NCBI GenBank assembly: GCA_964497515.1
Contig: CAZCCV010000001.1
Span: 1-64,000, forward strand
Direction: 5' to 3'
DNA length: 64,000 bases
Source of the DNA: CAZCCV01 sp964497515
GTDB taxonomy: Bacteria > Armatimonadota > UBA5829 > DTLH01
Shown one piece after another: positions 41,125 through 50,556 of this stretch (within the stretch, counting starts at the first letter, position 1; each line of letters opens with the position of its first letter). Position numbers and translations under genes: made by a program. Below the pieces are notes generated by a model. That model worked only from the letters and a program-made list of their open reading frames with translations, did not search any database and was not told where the DNA came from.

Positions 41125-42750
41125 TTAGTACATTCCACCCATTCCGCCGGGAGGCATAGCCGGAGCAGGTTTCTCCAGCTCTGGTTTTTCGGCAATGAGC
41201 GCTTCCGTAGAAAGAACGAGTGAGCCAATGCTTGCTGCGTTCTCAAGCGCTGCGCGGGCAACTTTCGCCGGATCAATTACACCAGCTTTTACCATATCCT
41301 CATATTTGCCGGTCGCCGCATTGTAGCCAACATTGTCACTTGTGCTCTTGACTTGCTCCACCACAACCGAACCTTCGGCCCCAGCATTGTTCGCAATCTG
41401 TCTGGTAGGCTCTTCAAGGCCTCTTCGCACGATATTTATACCGACCTTTTCGTCGACATCAGCGTTGATCTTGTCGAGAACCGGGATGAGATTCAGAAGA
41501 GTGACACCACCGCCGGGAACTATGCCCTCTTCAACAGCAGCGCGGGTAGCCGACAGTGCATCTTCTATTCGGGCTTTCTTTTCCTTGAGCTCTGTTTCAG
41601 TGGCTGCACCCACTTTGATTGCGGCCACGCCGCCCGAGAGCTTAGCCAGCCTCTCCTGCAGCTTCTCGCGTTCATAGTCGGATTCAGTGGCTTCAATCTG
41701 CTTTTTGATCTGAGCAATTCGACCCTGGATAGCCTCCGAAGCTCCAGCACCCTCCACAAGAGTAGTCAAGTCCTTCGTCACGATAACTCGCTTAACGTTG
41801 CCAAGGCTCGGCACATCAACGTTTTCCAGCTTCAGCCCGAGATCCTCAGTTATGAACTGGCCACCAGTCAGCACTGCGATGTCTTCCATCATAGCCTTGC
41901 GGCGATCTCCGAAACCCGGAGCTTTCACTGCGACGACATTCAGCGTGCCTCGAAGCTTGTTCATAACAAGTGTGGCCAGTGATTCGCCTTCCACGTCTTC
42001 TGCGATAATCAATAGCGAGCTACCGATACGGACAATTTTTTCGAGCAGCGGAACAAGGTCTGCAGCGGCGCTTATCTTCTTCTCGAAAAGCAGAACTTTG
42101 GGGTTCTCGAGTACAGCTTCCATTCTCTCGGGATCAGTAACCATATACGGAGAAATGTAGCCTTTGTCGAATTGCATACCCTCGACTACTTCAAGCGTCG
42201 TCTGGATTCCCTTGGAGTCCTCAACGGTTATCACGCCGTCTTTACCGACTTTGTCCATTGCCTCCGCAATCAGATCACCAATCTGTGTGCTGTTTGCAGA
42301 AATCGAGGCCACCTGTGCGATTTCACTTCGCTCTTTGACGGGTGTCGCCATCTTCTGAATGGCCTTAACACCACTTTCTACAGCCTTTTCGATGCCCCGT
42401 TTGATAGCCATTGGGTTAGCGCCTGCGGCGACTACTCGCAGACCTTCTCTCACGATAGACTGAGCGAGCACTGTAGCGGTTGTTGTTCCATCTCCAGCTA
42501 CATCATTAGTCTTCGATGCAACCTCCCGCACGAGCTGCGCACCCATATTCTCGAAGCGGTCTTCTACTTCAATCTCTTTGGCTATTGTTACGCCGTCGTT
42601 GATCACAGTAGGTCCGCCATACTTTTTTTCAATTACAATGTTTCGACCTCGCGGCCCAAGGGTTACCTTTACCGCATCGGCCAGCGTATTGACGCCTCGC
42701 TCTATTGCACGGCGTGCATCTTCATTGAACAGCAGGTCTTTAGCCGCCAT
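41125..42750 (-). CDS. groEL: chaperonin GroEL (HSP60)
   Basis: This 541-residue protein is a complete GroEL: AAKDLLFNEDARRAIERGVN, VTLGPRGRNIVIEKKYG, GDGTTTATVLA (ATP site), SISANSTQIG, GIVPGGGV, and a short Gly/Met tail PGGMGGMY. It forms the tetradecameric folding chamber with GroES. The start adjoins groES, and the pair is under one CIRCE-controlled promoter. Confidence 0.98.
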   Translation of the reverse strand: MAAKDLLFNEDARRAIERGVNTLADAVKVTLGPRGRNIVIEKKYGGPTVINDGVTIAKEIEVEDRFENMGAQLVREVASKTNDVAGDGTTTATVLAQSIVREGLRVVAAGANPMAIKRGIEKAVESGVKAIQKMATPVKERSEIAQVASISANSTQIGDLIAEAMDKVGKDGVITVEDSKGIQTTLEVVEGMQFDKGYISPYMVTDPERMEAVLENPKVLLFEKKISAAADLVPLLEKIVRIGSSLLIIAEDVEGESLATLVMNKLRGTLNVVAVKAPGFGDRRKAMMEDIAVLTGGQFITEDLGLKLENVDVPSLGNVKRVIVTKDLTTLVEGAGASEAIQGRIAQIKKQIEATESDYEREKLQERLAKLSGGVAAIKVGAATETELKEKKARIEDALSATRAAVEEGIVPGGGVTLLNLIPVLDKINADVDEKVGINIVRRGLEEPTRQIANNAGAEGSVVVEQVKSTSDNVGYNAATGKYEDMVKAGVIDPAKVARAALENAASIGSLVLSTEALIAEKPELEKPAPAMPPGGMGGMY

Positions 42751-43064
42751 TACTTCTTAGCCCCCTTCTTCGCTTTGGCAGGATCAAGAACGGCCAACAC
42801 GTCTTCCTGGCGGAGGATTATGTACTCCTCACCGTCGACTTTCACTTCAGTTCCGCCGTACTTTGAGTAGACTATGCGGTCACCGACTTTCACATCCATC
42901 GGACAAAGCTCACCAGAGTCGAGGAGCCTGCCCGGGCCAACGGCCAGAACCTCACCTTCCTGAGGTCTTTCTTTCGCAGTGTCGGGAAGGACTATCCCGC
43001 CAGGCGTGATTTCCTGGGATCCTGCAGCCTTAGCGATAATTCGGTCGCTTAGGGGTTTGAGCAT
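42750..43064 (-). CDS. groES: co-chaperonin GroES (HSP10)
   Basis: This 104-residue protein has LKPLSDRIIAKAAG at the N-terminus, the mobile loop ITPGGIVLPDTAKERPQEGEVLAVGPG, and GDRIVYSKYGGTEVKVDGEEYIILRQEDVLAV. It caps GroEL. A strong GGAGG site precedes the ATG, and groEL follows at once. The C-terminal Lys-rich tail is slightly longer than usual. Confidence 0.98.
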   Translation of the reverse strand: MLKPLSDRIIAKAAGSQEITPGGIVLPDTAKERPQEGEVLAVGPGRLLDSGELCPMDVKVGDRIVYSKYGGTEVKVDGEEYIILRQEDVLAVLDPAKAKKGAKK

Positions 43065-43098
43065 AAGACATACCTCCTACGAGTATATTCACAACATA

Positions 43099-43125
43099 TT
43101 GGCACTCGTTATGTTTGAGTGCTAA
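43099..43125. promoter_or_regulatory. CIRCE operator (HrcA site)
   Basis: TTGGCACTC-N9-GAGTGCTAA matches the CIRCE consensus TTAGCACTC-N9-GAGTGCTAA with one mismatch. It lies just downstream of the groESL promoter, where HrcA blocks transcription until heat shock. Confidence 0.95.
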
Positions 43126-43134
43126 TCCCGTAAG

Positions 43135-43164
43135 AGTATACGAAATTTCCGCAGTAGATTTCAA
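43135..43164 (-). promoter_or_regulatory. groESL promoter
   Basis: On the minus strand TTGAAA (43159-43164) and TATACT (43135-43140) are 18 bases apart. The CIRCE element begins about 10 bases after the -10 box, so repressor binding would overlap the transcription start. Confidence 0.75.
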
Positions 43165-43259
43165 GGGGTTTGGCGTAGAGATGCGAGTCTTTATGTAATC
43201 CGGGCGGATTACGTGGCTTAAGACCTATCCGACGGCACCAGTTGCAGAAAACTAATGGG

Positions 43260-46200
43260 TTACGGGGTTACGCTCACGGCATCTATAAAGCGCTCGTTTG
43301 CCGAAGTGACCAGTCGTCCTGCAACAGTCACTCGAACGCCCTCTGTAACGCTTCCAGGCCATTGCACGCCAATTCCAGAGAAACGTTCGGCCTCTTCGAT
43401 GTAGAAAGTCCCCGCGAATACGGCAGATACGTGTTTTTGCGTGAGAACAACACCCTTTCCAGAAGGCAGGAGTTTTGCGGCGGCAATATCCGCAACAGCG
43501 TTGCAGGCCATAACTGGAGCAGAGGTTCCAACCAGACTCTTCTGCCCGAGAGCGTTAGTTGCTTGCACGCTAATGTAGTAATTCTCACCTGAGCTTAGTG
43601 TGAGTCCTGTATGGACAACATAGGTAGAAGTTCCCACGTTCGTCCATCCGACAACATCAGTTGCACCGAGAGATCTGCCTATCGCATACTCGTACATTAC
43701 AATCCCCGTTTCAGGGTCGCTTGCTGTCCACGATGCCGAGAGCTTTGTAAAGTCGGTAGTATAGGCTGCTGGTGTTGTCACAACAGGCGTCGTTGGCGGA
43801 GATGTGTCCAACAGAATGCTCACGTCTCCCGTTCCGCCTTTGTTCCAGACAACAGCGCCGTAGCGCCCGGCGACTGGAAGTGTAACACTCAGAGTTTCTG
43901 CAGATCCCGCATTTGCAGAGTCAGCCTCACCAAGAGACTCCACCCGCCCCTTATACCACGTCGCGGGTATTCCTACGTTGGATCCAAATACTGCTACTCC
44001 AATATCTAATCCTGCAGTTGGAGTAACTCGGATCACACAATTGGACGGATCACTTACCGACACATCCCACACTCTTAGAATGTTCGAATCACTAAATGAT
44101 TGCGAATTGGTTACACCAGGGATGAGATCTGTGGTATGTGTGGCCCATTCTATTCTATAGCCGGTCTTGCCGTTGTAAGCCGTCACCTTCGGGTATAGAG
44201 TCGATAACGGCGTGCTGTTTCCATCTATTGCAATCAGATCGATTCCAGAGCCTCTAATCGACGACGTCGTAAGGAGTCCATAGTATCCAGGATCGTTATA
44301 GAGTGAAATATCGTGGTCGCTTCCACTAGATGATCTCACACCCACCGCGCACCATCCTGAACCGTCGACATTTACCTGATAGTAGTCGGGAAGCGCGGGG
44401 CCACCCTTATTGGAAGACACATACGTGGAGAGCTGTTCGCCGCCGACCATGGCATTGCGAATGACTAGAGCATAATCCTGATCCAACATTTGGTCGTTGC
44501 CGGGAACTCCATCGCCCGCAATATTGGCAGCAGTGACCGTTACCGTGTAAGTGCCGCTGGGGTTTTGTATATACACGCACTCGACATTATTTATGCTGTC
44601 TCTTGTTGGGCCAGTTGTCGACCATCCGTTGCTGAAATGATTGCCAAGATAAGTCCCCGCCGAGCCCGTAACAGACAGATCCAGGTCATTAACCCATGCG
44701 TTCGCACCGGGAGTGCCTGGGGCATCAGTCCATACAAGGGTGATCCTTATAGGCTTGCTGGGGTCAGCAGCTTGAATCCGGTATCGTCTGCTCTGACCCG
44801 TTGCTGTAAGAAGCCACGTCTGATCGTCATAGTAGGTGTTAGCCGGATTAATAGCTGCATCAACGTTCAGTCGACCCCATCCCTGGCTGTTGTTAGGAAT
44901 GTGCGAGAGCGTGCCACCTCTGCCGTCAGACCCACCGTACATATCGTCGGCACTGTTGACCAGTATGGCTTTGGTCATAGCTGGGCTTGGGTTTGCTCCG
45001 TTGTGCCAGGTTCTCCACCACTGGCCAATCAGTGCAACTGCGCCAGAGACCAACGGTGCAGCCTGTGACGTTCCACTCATCAGAGCATAGTCATCATCGA
45101 TTAGCCTTTTGCACGGGTCAAATGGATCATTATAGCTACCAATCGCTGCTGCGCTGTACGATGCGGCAGATGCCACGCTCGTTCCCGGAGCGACTATTGT
45201 GGGAGCCAATCTGCCATCCAGGCACGGCCCTCTGCTGCTGAAATCGGCTACGCCGTTAATATCACTTGTAGCTCCACAGCTCAAACCGAGAACCTGAAGT
45301 GGTCGATAGTTCTCACTCGCTCCCACTGTTATTATGTTCTTCGCTTCTTTGGGTTGGTAAACAGTATTTTCATCCGGGCCGCCATTTCCTACAGAGAAAA
45401 CCATAGTCAGCGGTTGCAACCCTTCGGTGGTCCGATCGCCATCACGGACAAGAGCGTCGAACTCAGCGCACATAGGGGTGTATCCGACTCCAGGCTCACT
45501 GATCCAGAACCAACTGTTGTTGGAGACAAAGGCCCCAGCATCTAACGCGTCCTTGGTCAGGATGCCCCAGTCACCACTAGGAGGAAACTGTCCGAGTACA
45601 GCATTCTGTATAACCAGTTTTGATCCCGGAGCCATTCCTTGACCGTACGGATAACCATTTGAGTCGGTCGTTCCGATGACTGCGGTGCCTGCGATTATTC
45701 CCGCCACGTGTGTCCCATGACCGACTAAATCCGTTAGAGGAGTGTAACCAATTATCGACTGAATCCTGCCCTGAAGGTCTTGATGCATCGTTGTTTCGTC
45801 GTTAGTATCGCAGCCTGTGTCCAAGACCGCTACTATGGATCCCGTTCCATCATAGCCCACACTGGAGAGCCAATCTGGGTAGGTTGGGGTCGTGTAAGTT
45901 GCGCCCCCGGTATGATGCCCCACAACAATCTGGCAAGCTACAGCATCGTCGACGCTAGAAACCATTGAGTCCTTCTCTATCCGAAGAACACCTGGTAGTC
46001 TGGCAATCTTCTCTACCAACCCTGCGTCGCCTGAGAACCACGCTTTGGTCGCCGGTACGCTGTTCGAAAGCCGCGTTTGAGTCTTCTGAATTAGCATCCC
46101 ACCGAGCGCCGTGATCTTCTCGATAGTCTGTTGCGACGATTCGTCATAGATGACAACAGAAATATAGTCGATCTTCCCTTTGGCAGTCGATAGGGATTTG

Positions 46201-46778
46201 GCTATTTTGTATGCGGGGTGCATCGAGTCTCGCCAACTGACTCCACTTGTCTTATCGATCAGTTGTGCAGTAGATGGATCTGCCCAAACAACATAATTAT
46301 TCTCCGGAATATAGCTGATAATCCTCGCGCCTGTGGCAGTGATCTCAGAGATCCATTCGGGTTTTGTGGGCCCTTTCAGTTGCACTATATAGAACTGCGA
46401 TTGCCCTGGTGTCTCGATTGACTTCAACCCCGCGGGCAGAGCCGGAGTGCTCTTTCTAGTGTTAAATTGGTGGTCTTGAAGTCGGACTTCACCGGCAGAA
46501 GGCTCTTCGTTTGCGCGGGTTTTAGCGGCCTTCAACTTGCGGACTTCGGCATCAGGAACCTCAATTATCGCGAAACTGCCATAGTCCGTACGGCTGGTGA
46601 TATTTACCTTAGCAAGTTTCGAGATGTCTTCGTTAGGAACACGGAATACAGTCGTGTTTTGTGGCGCCGCAGAGGCCGGTACCAGAAACACAGCGATTGC
46701 GACGACCGCAATCGCCACAGCATAGAAGAAGACGCTGTGCAATCGTGTTGAATTATATGCCACGGCAAATGCCCTCAA
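43260..46778 (-). CDS. large secreted subtilisin-like serine protease with C-terminal modules
   Basis: This 1172-residue protein has an N-terminal signal peptide (about 15-37, FFYAVAIAVVAIAVFLVPASA) and a long propeptide to about residue 290. The S8 catalytic triad sits in AVLDTGCD (Asp), LVGHGTHVAGIIAG (His), and LMSGTSQAAPLVSGAV (Ser). The C-terminal part carries a beta-rich P-domain-like segment (IRITLVWTDAPGTPGANAWVNDLDLSV), pre-peptidase-like units, and a fibronectin-III-like module (PPTTPVVTTP... to VQATNALG). The start is TTG 46778 or a nearby codon; no ribosome site is clear. It is likely an extracellular or surface protease. Confidence 0.9.
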   Translation of the reverse strand: MRAFAVAYNSTRLHSVFFYAVAIAVVAIAVFLVPASAAPQNTTVFRVPNEDISKLAKVNITSRTDYGSFAIIEVPDAEVRKLKAAKTRANEEPSAGEVRLQDHQFNTRKSTPALPAGLKSIETPGQSQFYIVQLKGPTKPEWISEITATGARIISYIPENNYVVWADPSTAQLIDKTSGVSWRDSMHPAYKIAKSLSTAKGKIDYISVVIYDESSQQTIEKITALGGMLIQKTQTRLSNSVPATKAWFSGDAGLVEKIARLPGVLRIEKDSMVSSVDDAVACQIVVGHHTGGATYTTPTYPDWLSSVGYDGTGSIVAVLDTGCDTNDETTMHQDLQGRIQSIIGYTPLTDLVGHGTHVAGIIAGTAVIGTTDSNGYPYGQGMAPGSKLVIQNAVLGQFPPSGDWGILTKDALDAGAFVSNNSWFWISEPGVGYTPMCAEFDALVRDGDRTTEGLQPLTMVFSVGNGGPDENTVYQPKEAKNIITVGASENYRPLQVLGLSCGATSDINGVADFSSRGPCLDGRLAPTIVAPGTSVASAASYSAAAIGSYNDPFDPCKRLIDDDYALMSGTSQAAPLVSGAVALIGQWWRTWHNGANPSPAMTKAILVNSADDMYGGSDGRGGTLSHIPNNSQGWGRLNVDAAINPANTYYDDQTWLLTATGQSRRYRIQAADPSKPIRITLVWTDAPGTPGANAWVNDLDLSVTGSAGTYLGNHFSNGWSTTGPTRDSINNVECVYIQNPSGTYTVTVTAANIAGDGVPGNDQMLDQDYALVIRNAMVGGEQLSTYVSSNKGGPALPDYYQVNVDGSGWCAVGVRSSSGSDHDISLYNDPGYYGLLTTSSIRGSGIDLIAIDGNSTPLSTLYPKVTAYNGKTGYRIEWATHTTDLIPGVTNSQSFSDSNILRVWDVSVSDPSNCVIRVTPTAGLDIGVAVFGSNVGIPATWYKGRVESLGEADSANAGSAETLSVTLPVAGRYGAVVWNKGGTGDVSILLDTSPPTTPVVTTPAAYTTDFTKLSASWTASDPETGIVMYEYAIGRSLGATDVVGWTNVGTSTYVVHTGLTLSSGENYYISVQATNALGQKSLVGTSAPVMACNAVADIAAAKLLPSGKGVVLTQKHVSAVFAGTFYIEEAERFSGIGVQWPGSVTEGVRVTVAGRLVTSANERFIDAVSVTP

Positions 46779-47022
46779 TGCCAGTCCTAAAGGGTCAATG
46801 TGTTACATGTACTCGACGATTCTAGGTGCTTTCTTGTTCCTATAGTCGCCGTTGGTCGAATTTCCTCTATCTGCATTATGGGTGCAAATCGTTAGGAACT
46901 TCATATATACGGATGTACATTGTGCACAAGCTTTCTGGTCGTAATGTAACCCCAAAAAGGGTGACTGTCAAGGCAGATATACAAGTCGTCTTTCGGCGTG
47001 CAGGAAGCTCGGCCGAATAGTA
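46779..47022. other. intergenic region between protease and glycosyltransferase genes
   Basis: About 245 bases. I see no convincing gene, terminator or RNA motif, apart from the expected 5' flank of the protease gene on the minus strand. Confidence 0.5.
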
Positions 47023-47841
47023 TCAGTCCTGGAAATGCCTGTAACGCCATACACTGAAATATGCGCGGCCAAGAAGCTTGCGTGCGATCCTTGGCAGAAG
47101 CCTCATCTTATGTGCAAAAGGTGCAGTTTTCCAGTAGTCGAGAAGTGCAACCGTCAGCAGGCGGTTGTCGTTTAACCTGTCAACGCCGTAGTTGGCGTTC
47201 ATAGAGTGAAGTCTGTAAGAAGCAAGCTGCTCCGGCAGAAAAACGATGAGCTGCTTTCTGACAATCTTCAGCCAGAGGTCGAAATCGTCGCACGTGCTGT
47301 AGCGCGGATCAAACAAACCAGCATCAAAAATGGCCTGACGACGAGCCAAAATAGCTGATGCGGTTATCAGATAGTTTCCGTGGTTTATGAGCCACATATA
47401 GTCCGGATTGGTGGGGATGATACTCTGGTCTATATTGATTCTGTGCGCAAAAGGTCCAATTGTCTGAACGGCGCAGCACACTATGCCGGCATCAAGCGTC
47501 GCAATGAAGTGTTCCACCTGACGCTCAAGTTTTTCCGGAGCCCAAAGGTCGTCGTGGTCTAGAAAAGCGATCAGTTCGCCGATGGACGCTCGCACTCCGA
47601 TATTTCTCGATTCAGCTTGTCTCTGATTCACTTCGTTGTGTATCACAGTGACTTTGGGCAGTCCTGAAATGCGTGTAAGCACCGGGGAGATATCTCTTGG
47701 GGATTTGTCATCGACAATAACCACTTCAAAGCTCCTGAATGTCTGGCTCGCAACCGAATTGAGCGCCTCTTCAAGGAACAACTCGTGCTGTTCGCTGGCA
47801 CAGTAAACAGGAATAACTACGCTGACTCGTGGAGAATTCAT
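47023..47841 (-). CDS. family 2 glycosyltransferase
   Basis: This protein of about 272 residues has the GT-A fold: SVVIPVYCASEQHELFLEEALNSVASQTFRSFEVVIVDDKSPRD at the N-terminus, ESRNIGVRASIGELIAFLDHDDLWAPEKLE with the DHD nucleotide-sugar motif, then an acceptor region. It probably adds a sugar in cell-surface polysaccharide synthesis. The ATG at 47841 is preferred over 47853 because the GT-A strand starts right after it. Confidence 0.88.
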   Translation of the reverse strand: MNSPRVSVVIPVYCASEQHELFLEEALNSVASQTFRSFEVVIVDDKSPRDISPVLTRISGLPKVTVIHNEVNQRQAESRNIGVRASIGELIAFLDHDDLWAPEKLERQVEHFIATLDAGIVCCAVQTIGPFAHRINIDQSIIPTNPDYMWLINHGNYLITASAILARRQAIFDAGLFDPRYSTCDDFDLWLKIVRKQLIVFLPEQLASYRLHSMNANYGVDRLNDNRLLTVALLDYWKTAPFAHKMRLLPRIARKLLGRAYFSVWRYRHFQD

Positions 47842-47934
47842 GGTTCTAGTCACCTACTAATTCTATCTTTTTTCTCTGTTGGTTGCCAGCGGGGGAAGGA
47901 AAACACGTGAGGGGCGAAGAATTACGTCGATAAT

Positions 47935-48834
47935 ATGGATATGTATACTCCAAAAGAAATGGCTGAAAAAGCTGTAAGCGTTGGTGTCGTCAAGTCGAAG
48001 CAGGGACTGGTTCCTACTTTTTTGCTTGGAATCTTGGCAGGCGCATTTATTGCACTCGGTGCTTGCCTGTTTATCACAACGATTACTGGATCATCTTTTG
48101 GTTTTGGTGTTACCAGGTTGATAGGCGGACTGGCATTTAGTCTCGGTTTGATCCTTGTGATTCTCGCAGGTGCTGAGCTCTTTACAGGGAACAACCTGAT
48201 GGTTATTGCTGCATTGTCCGGCAAAGTGACTGGTATGCAGTTGATCCGCAATTGGATTGTGGTGTACATAGGCAACCTTCTTGGGTCGGCATTGATAGCC
48301 TTTCTGGTGTTTTACGCTAACCAGTGGAAAACTGGTGATCCCGCAGGAAGTATGCAAGTCGGTTTGACCGCCTACAAAATTGCAGGTGCGAAGCTGTCAC
48401 TCAGCTTCTTCAACGCTTTCGTTGCTGGAATTCTCTGCAATGCTTTGGTCTGTCTGGCTGTGTGGCTTTGCTATGGTGCAAGGTCGGCTGCCGACAAGAT
48501 TCTTGCGATTGTATTTCCGATAACAGCGTTTGTTGCTATCGGTTTCGAGCACAGCGTAGCCAATATGTTCTTCATACCGTACGGAATTATACTCTCTAGA
48601 ACTGGTGAGTTTGTAACGAGTGCTGCAGCACAATCAGTTGCGTACAAGCCGGAGTTGTATACTGTCAACAACTTCTTTGTCACGAATCTTCTTCCGGTTA
48701 CACTTGGCAATATTGTTGGCGGAGCAATAATGGTTGGTGCAATGTACTGGCGGATTTATCTCAAAGATCAGCCTGCAAATCCGACCGGCGAGCCTGTTGT
48801 TTCGGAGAGAATTGAAGAGGTTATCAGGGGATAG
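47935..48834 (+). CDS. formate/nitrite transporter family channel
   Basis: This 299-residue protein has six membrane helices. YTPKEMAEKAVSVGVVKSKQ at the N-terminus, AGAELFTGNNLM and GIEH-type FEHSVANMFFIPYGI are FNT family signatures (FocA/NirC/HSC). The family conducts small monovalent anions such as formate, nitrite or hydrosulfide. No formate lyase gene is nearby to fix the substrate. Confidence 0.93.
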   Translation: MDMYTPKEMAEKAVSVGVVKSKQGLVPTFLLGILAGAFIALGACLFITTITGSSFGFGVTRLIGGLAFSLGLILVILAGAELFTGNNLMVIAALSGKVTGMQLIRNWIVVYIGNLLGSALIAFLVFYANQWKTGDPAGSMQVGLTAYKIAGAKLSLSFFNAFVAGILCNALVCLAVWLCYGARSAADKILAIVFPITAFVAIGFEHSVANMFFIPYGIILSRTGEFVTSAAAQSVAYKPELYTVNNFFVTNLLPVTLGNIVGGAIMVGAMYWRIYLKDQPANPTGEPVVSERIEEVIRG

Positions 48835-48875
48835 AAAGGCTGTTCGGCAAGCTTAAGAATTCTTGCCGTTCTTGC

Positions 48876-48904
48876 TTGACAGGCATAAGGAGTTCAGCTA
48901 GAAT
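48876..48904 (+). promoter_or_regulatory. tRNA operon promoter
   Basis: TTGACA (48876-48881), 17 bases, TAGAAT (48899-48904). The start would be at about 48911, six bases before tRNA-Leu. Tandem tRNA-Leu and tRNA-Val follow. Confidence 0.8.
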
Positions 48905-48916
48905 ATATCTTGCCGC

Positions 48917-49002
48917 GGGGGTGTGGCGGAATGGCAGACGCGCTTGGTTGAGGGCCAAGTCCAGATTACTGGGTGGAGGTTCAACTCCTCTCATCCCCAC
49001 CA
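48917..49002 (+). tRNA. tRNA-Leu(GAG)
   Basis: The 86-base class II tRNA has acceptor GGGGGTG/CATCCCC, anticodon stem CTTGG/CCAAG with loop TTGAGGG (anticodon GAG), a long variable arm, GGTTCAA T-loop, and an encoded CCA. Confidence 0.95.
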
Positions 49003-49036
49003 AAAACTCTCCTGGTTTGCTTTACAGGAAGGCAAG

Positions 49037-49111
49037 GGGCGATTGGCTCAGAGGGAGAGCGCTTCGTTCACACCGAAGAGGTCACTGGTTCGAATCCAGT
49101 ATCGCCCACCA
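49037..49111 (+). tRNA. tRNA-Val(CAC)
   Basis: Acceptor GGGCGAT/ATCGCCC, anticodon stem CTTCG/CGAAG with loop TTCACAC (anticodon CAC), T-arm CTGGTTCGAATCCAG, and encoded CCA. Confidence 0.95.
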
Positions 49112-49142
49112 TGATCTGCATAGCTTGGCCACGTGTATCCAA

Positions 49143-49176
49143 ATGGGGCCAGCATAACAAGCTACTCTGACCCCAT
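49143..49176 (+). terminator. weak hairpin after the tRNA pair
   Basis: ATGGGGCCAG and CTGACCCCAT pair over 10 bases with one mismatch and a 14-base loop. It would end the tRNA transcript, or serve the convergent gene. There is no T run. Confidence 0.4.
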
Positions 49177-49186
49177 ATTCACTGGT

Positions 49187-49564
49187 CTACACCGCGCTTT
49201 CAGCCTGACTCTCTTCTTCAGGTGTGAGGTGTTCATCTGAGGACTTCAGCAGAGAGCTTGATCCTAGCGCCTCTTTAATGATTTTCAGTGCTTCTGCTTC
49301 TCGTGATACAGGGACGACCACTGCTTCTTTTTCCAAAGCTCCTGCAAAAGCGTCGAGTTCGGCGTCTTCATCCGTCCTTATAGCTGTAGGGATGTTGGCC
49401 TGATCCAGCAGTCCTCGCACAATCGCAGCTTCAGTAGAGTCTTTCGCATTGTAGACAGGAACCAGAGGTTCTTCCTGCGTATGCTCTTTCACCAGTTGTG
49501 CACCGCAATCTGGACACGTGTCGACGCCATCAGCCTTGTGGCCGCAGTTTGCACAGTAGGACAT
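49187..49564 (-). CDS. zinc-ribbon plus DUF2007-type signalling domain protein
   Basis: This 125-residue protein starts at ATG 49564 behind GAAAGGAG. An N-terminal zinc ribbon (MSYCANCGHKADGVDTCPDCG) is joined to a domain resembling DUF2007 (VPVYNAKDSTEAAIVRGLLDQANIPTAIRTDEDAELDAFAGALEKEAVVVPVSREAEALKIIKE), a putative PII-like fold. The role is unknown. Confidence 0.75.
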   Translation of the reverse strand: MSYCANCGHKADGVDTCPDCGAQLVKEHTQEEPLVPVYNAKDSTEAAIVRGLLDQANIPTAIRTDEDAELDAFAGALEKEAVVVPVSREAEALKIIKEALGSSSLLKSSDEHLTPEEESQAESAV

Positions 49565-49630
49565 AGTCGTACTCCTTTCAGATAGCAAGGCAGCATTTGC
49601 TGCAGACACGCAATGGGGGAGTATCGAAAG

Positions 49631-50407
49631 CTATTTGTCGCCGTAGTTCGATCTCTCGAACAGTCTTCTCAGGCGTTCACGCTCGCGATGTTCCCGGTAC
49701 CGAGCGGGCAAGTTGAATCGCCGAACGGTTTCCCTTATGTCTCCACGCAGAAAAGAACGGTTGTCTTCTGTCCGGTAGCTCTCATTTCGAACATGATGGT
49801 AGCCAGAGCCAACACGGATTTTGGTTACATAGAAATAACCGACAGCGCAACCTGCCAATGCAAATATACCCAATGGCAGACGATAGCTCACCAGCACCAG
49901 CACAATGTCAATCAATGCGAGATACTTGAGTTTGAGGGGCAGTACAAAAAAGAACAGTATCTGTTGATCAGGGGCGAGCATCGCGTATGCAACTGTAATC
50001 GCTGCTATCGGCAGCCACAATCCCACAACAGAAATATTCAACTGAAAGAGTAAGGTGCCAGCAAATATGGACAAAACAGTAATAGCTGATACCCCGAAGA
50101 AGAAGACGCCGTAGGTTCCGCTTCCCCAGGATCTTTCCAGAGTACCTCCAGCCCACCAAAGCCAATAACACGCAAATAGCAGCGATATAGGGCCCATATA
50201 CGCCACGAGCGTGTATGTAAACACAGTCCACGGCGCCGCAACTACTCTCGCTGTGTTAAAACCCATCCATCCCATAAGCATTGGCGAGCGCGTCAGCGCC
50301 ATTATCAGGAATGTGAGTACATTTGCCAGAATAACGAGCTTCGTCACCGGAATTCTGTCCACAAACAGCCAGTATCTAATTCTGTCATTCGTAGTCTGAT
50401 ATCGCAT
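49631..50407 (-). CDS. rhomboid-like membrane protein, probably catalytically dead
   Basis: This 258-residue protein has about six membrane helices. The ACYWLWWAGGTLERSWGSGTYGVFFFGVSA segment is a rhomboid hallmark (L1 loop and TM2). The catalytic GxSG in TM4 is replaced (VVGLWLPIAA) and no paired His is evident, so it looks like a pseudo-rhomboid. The C-terminal 60 residues are basic and Arg rich (ARYREHRERERLRRLFERSNYG). Confidence 0.7.
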   Translation of the reverse strand: MRYQTTNDRIRYWLFVDRIPVTKLVILANVLTFLIMALTRSPMLMGWMGFNTARVVAAPWTVFTYTLVAYMGPISLLFACYWLWWAGGTLERSWGSGTYGVFFFGVSAITVLSIFAGTLLFQLNISVVGLWLPIAAITVAYAMLAPDQQILFFFVLPLKLKYLALIDIVLVLVSYRLPLGIFALAGCAVGYFYVTKIRVGSGYHHVRNESYRTEDNRSFLRGDIRETVRRFNLPARYREHRERERLRRLFERSNYGDK

Positions 50408-50516
50408 TGTTCACTTCCCGAGGTATATTCCCACTTATTATCGGACAGTTAACCGTGCTGAGGTTAGCCCATAGATTTGAGAGGCATTGGTCAGCTTGGC
50501 GGAATATGCCAAAAGC

Positions 50517-50543
50517 AAAAATGGGCGGCCTAAACCGCCCATT
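50517..50543 (-). terminator. hairpin terminator after the GH127 gene
   Basis: AAATGGGCGG and CCGCCCATTT form a 10-bp stem with a small loop, downstream of the minus-strand glycosidase stop; an A/T run flanks it on the left, giving U residues in that transcript. Confidence 0.8.
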
Positions 50544-50556
50544 TCCAGTTGGAGTT

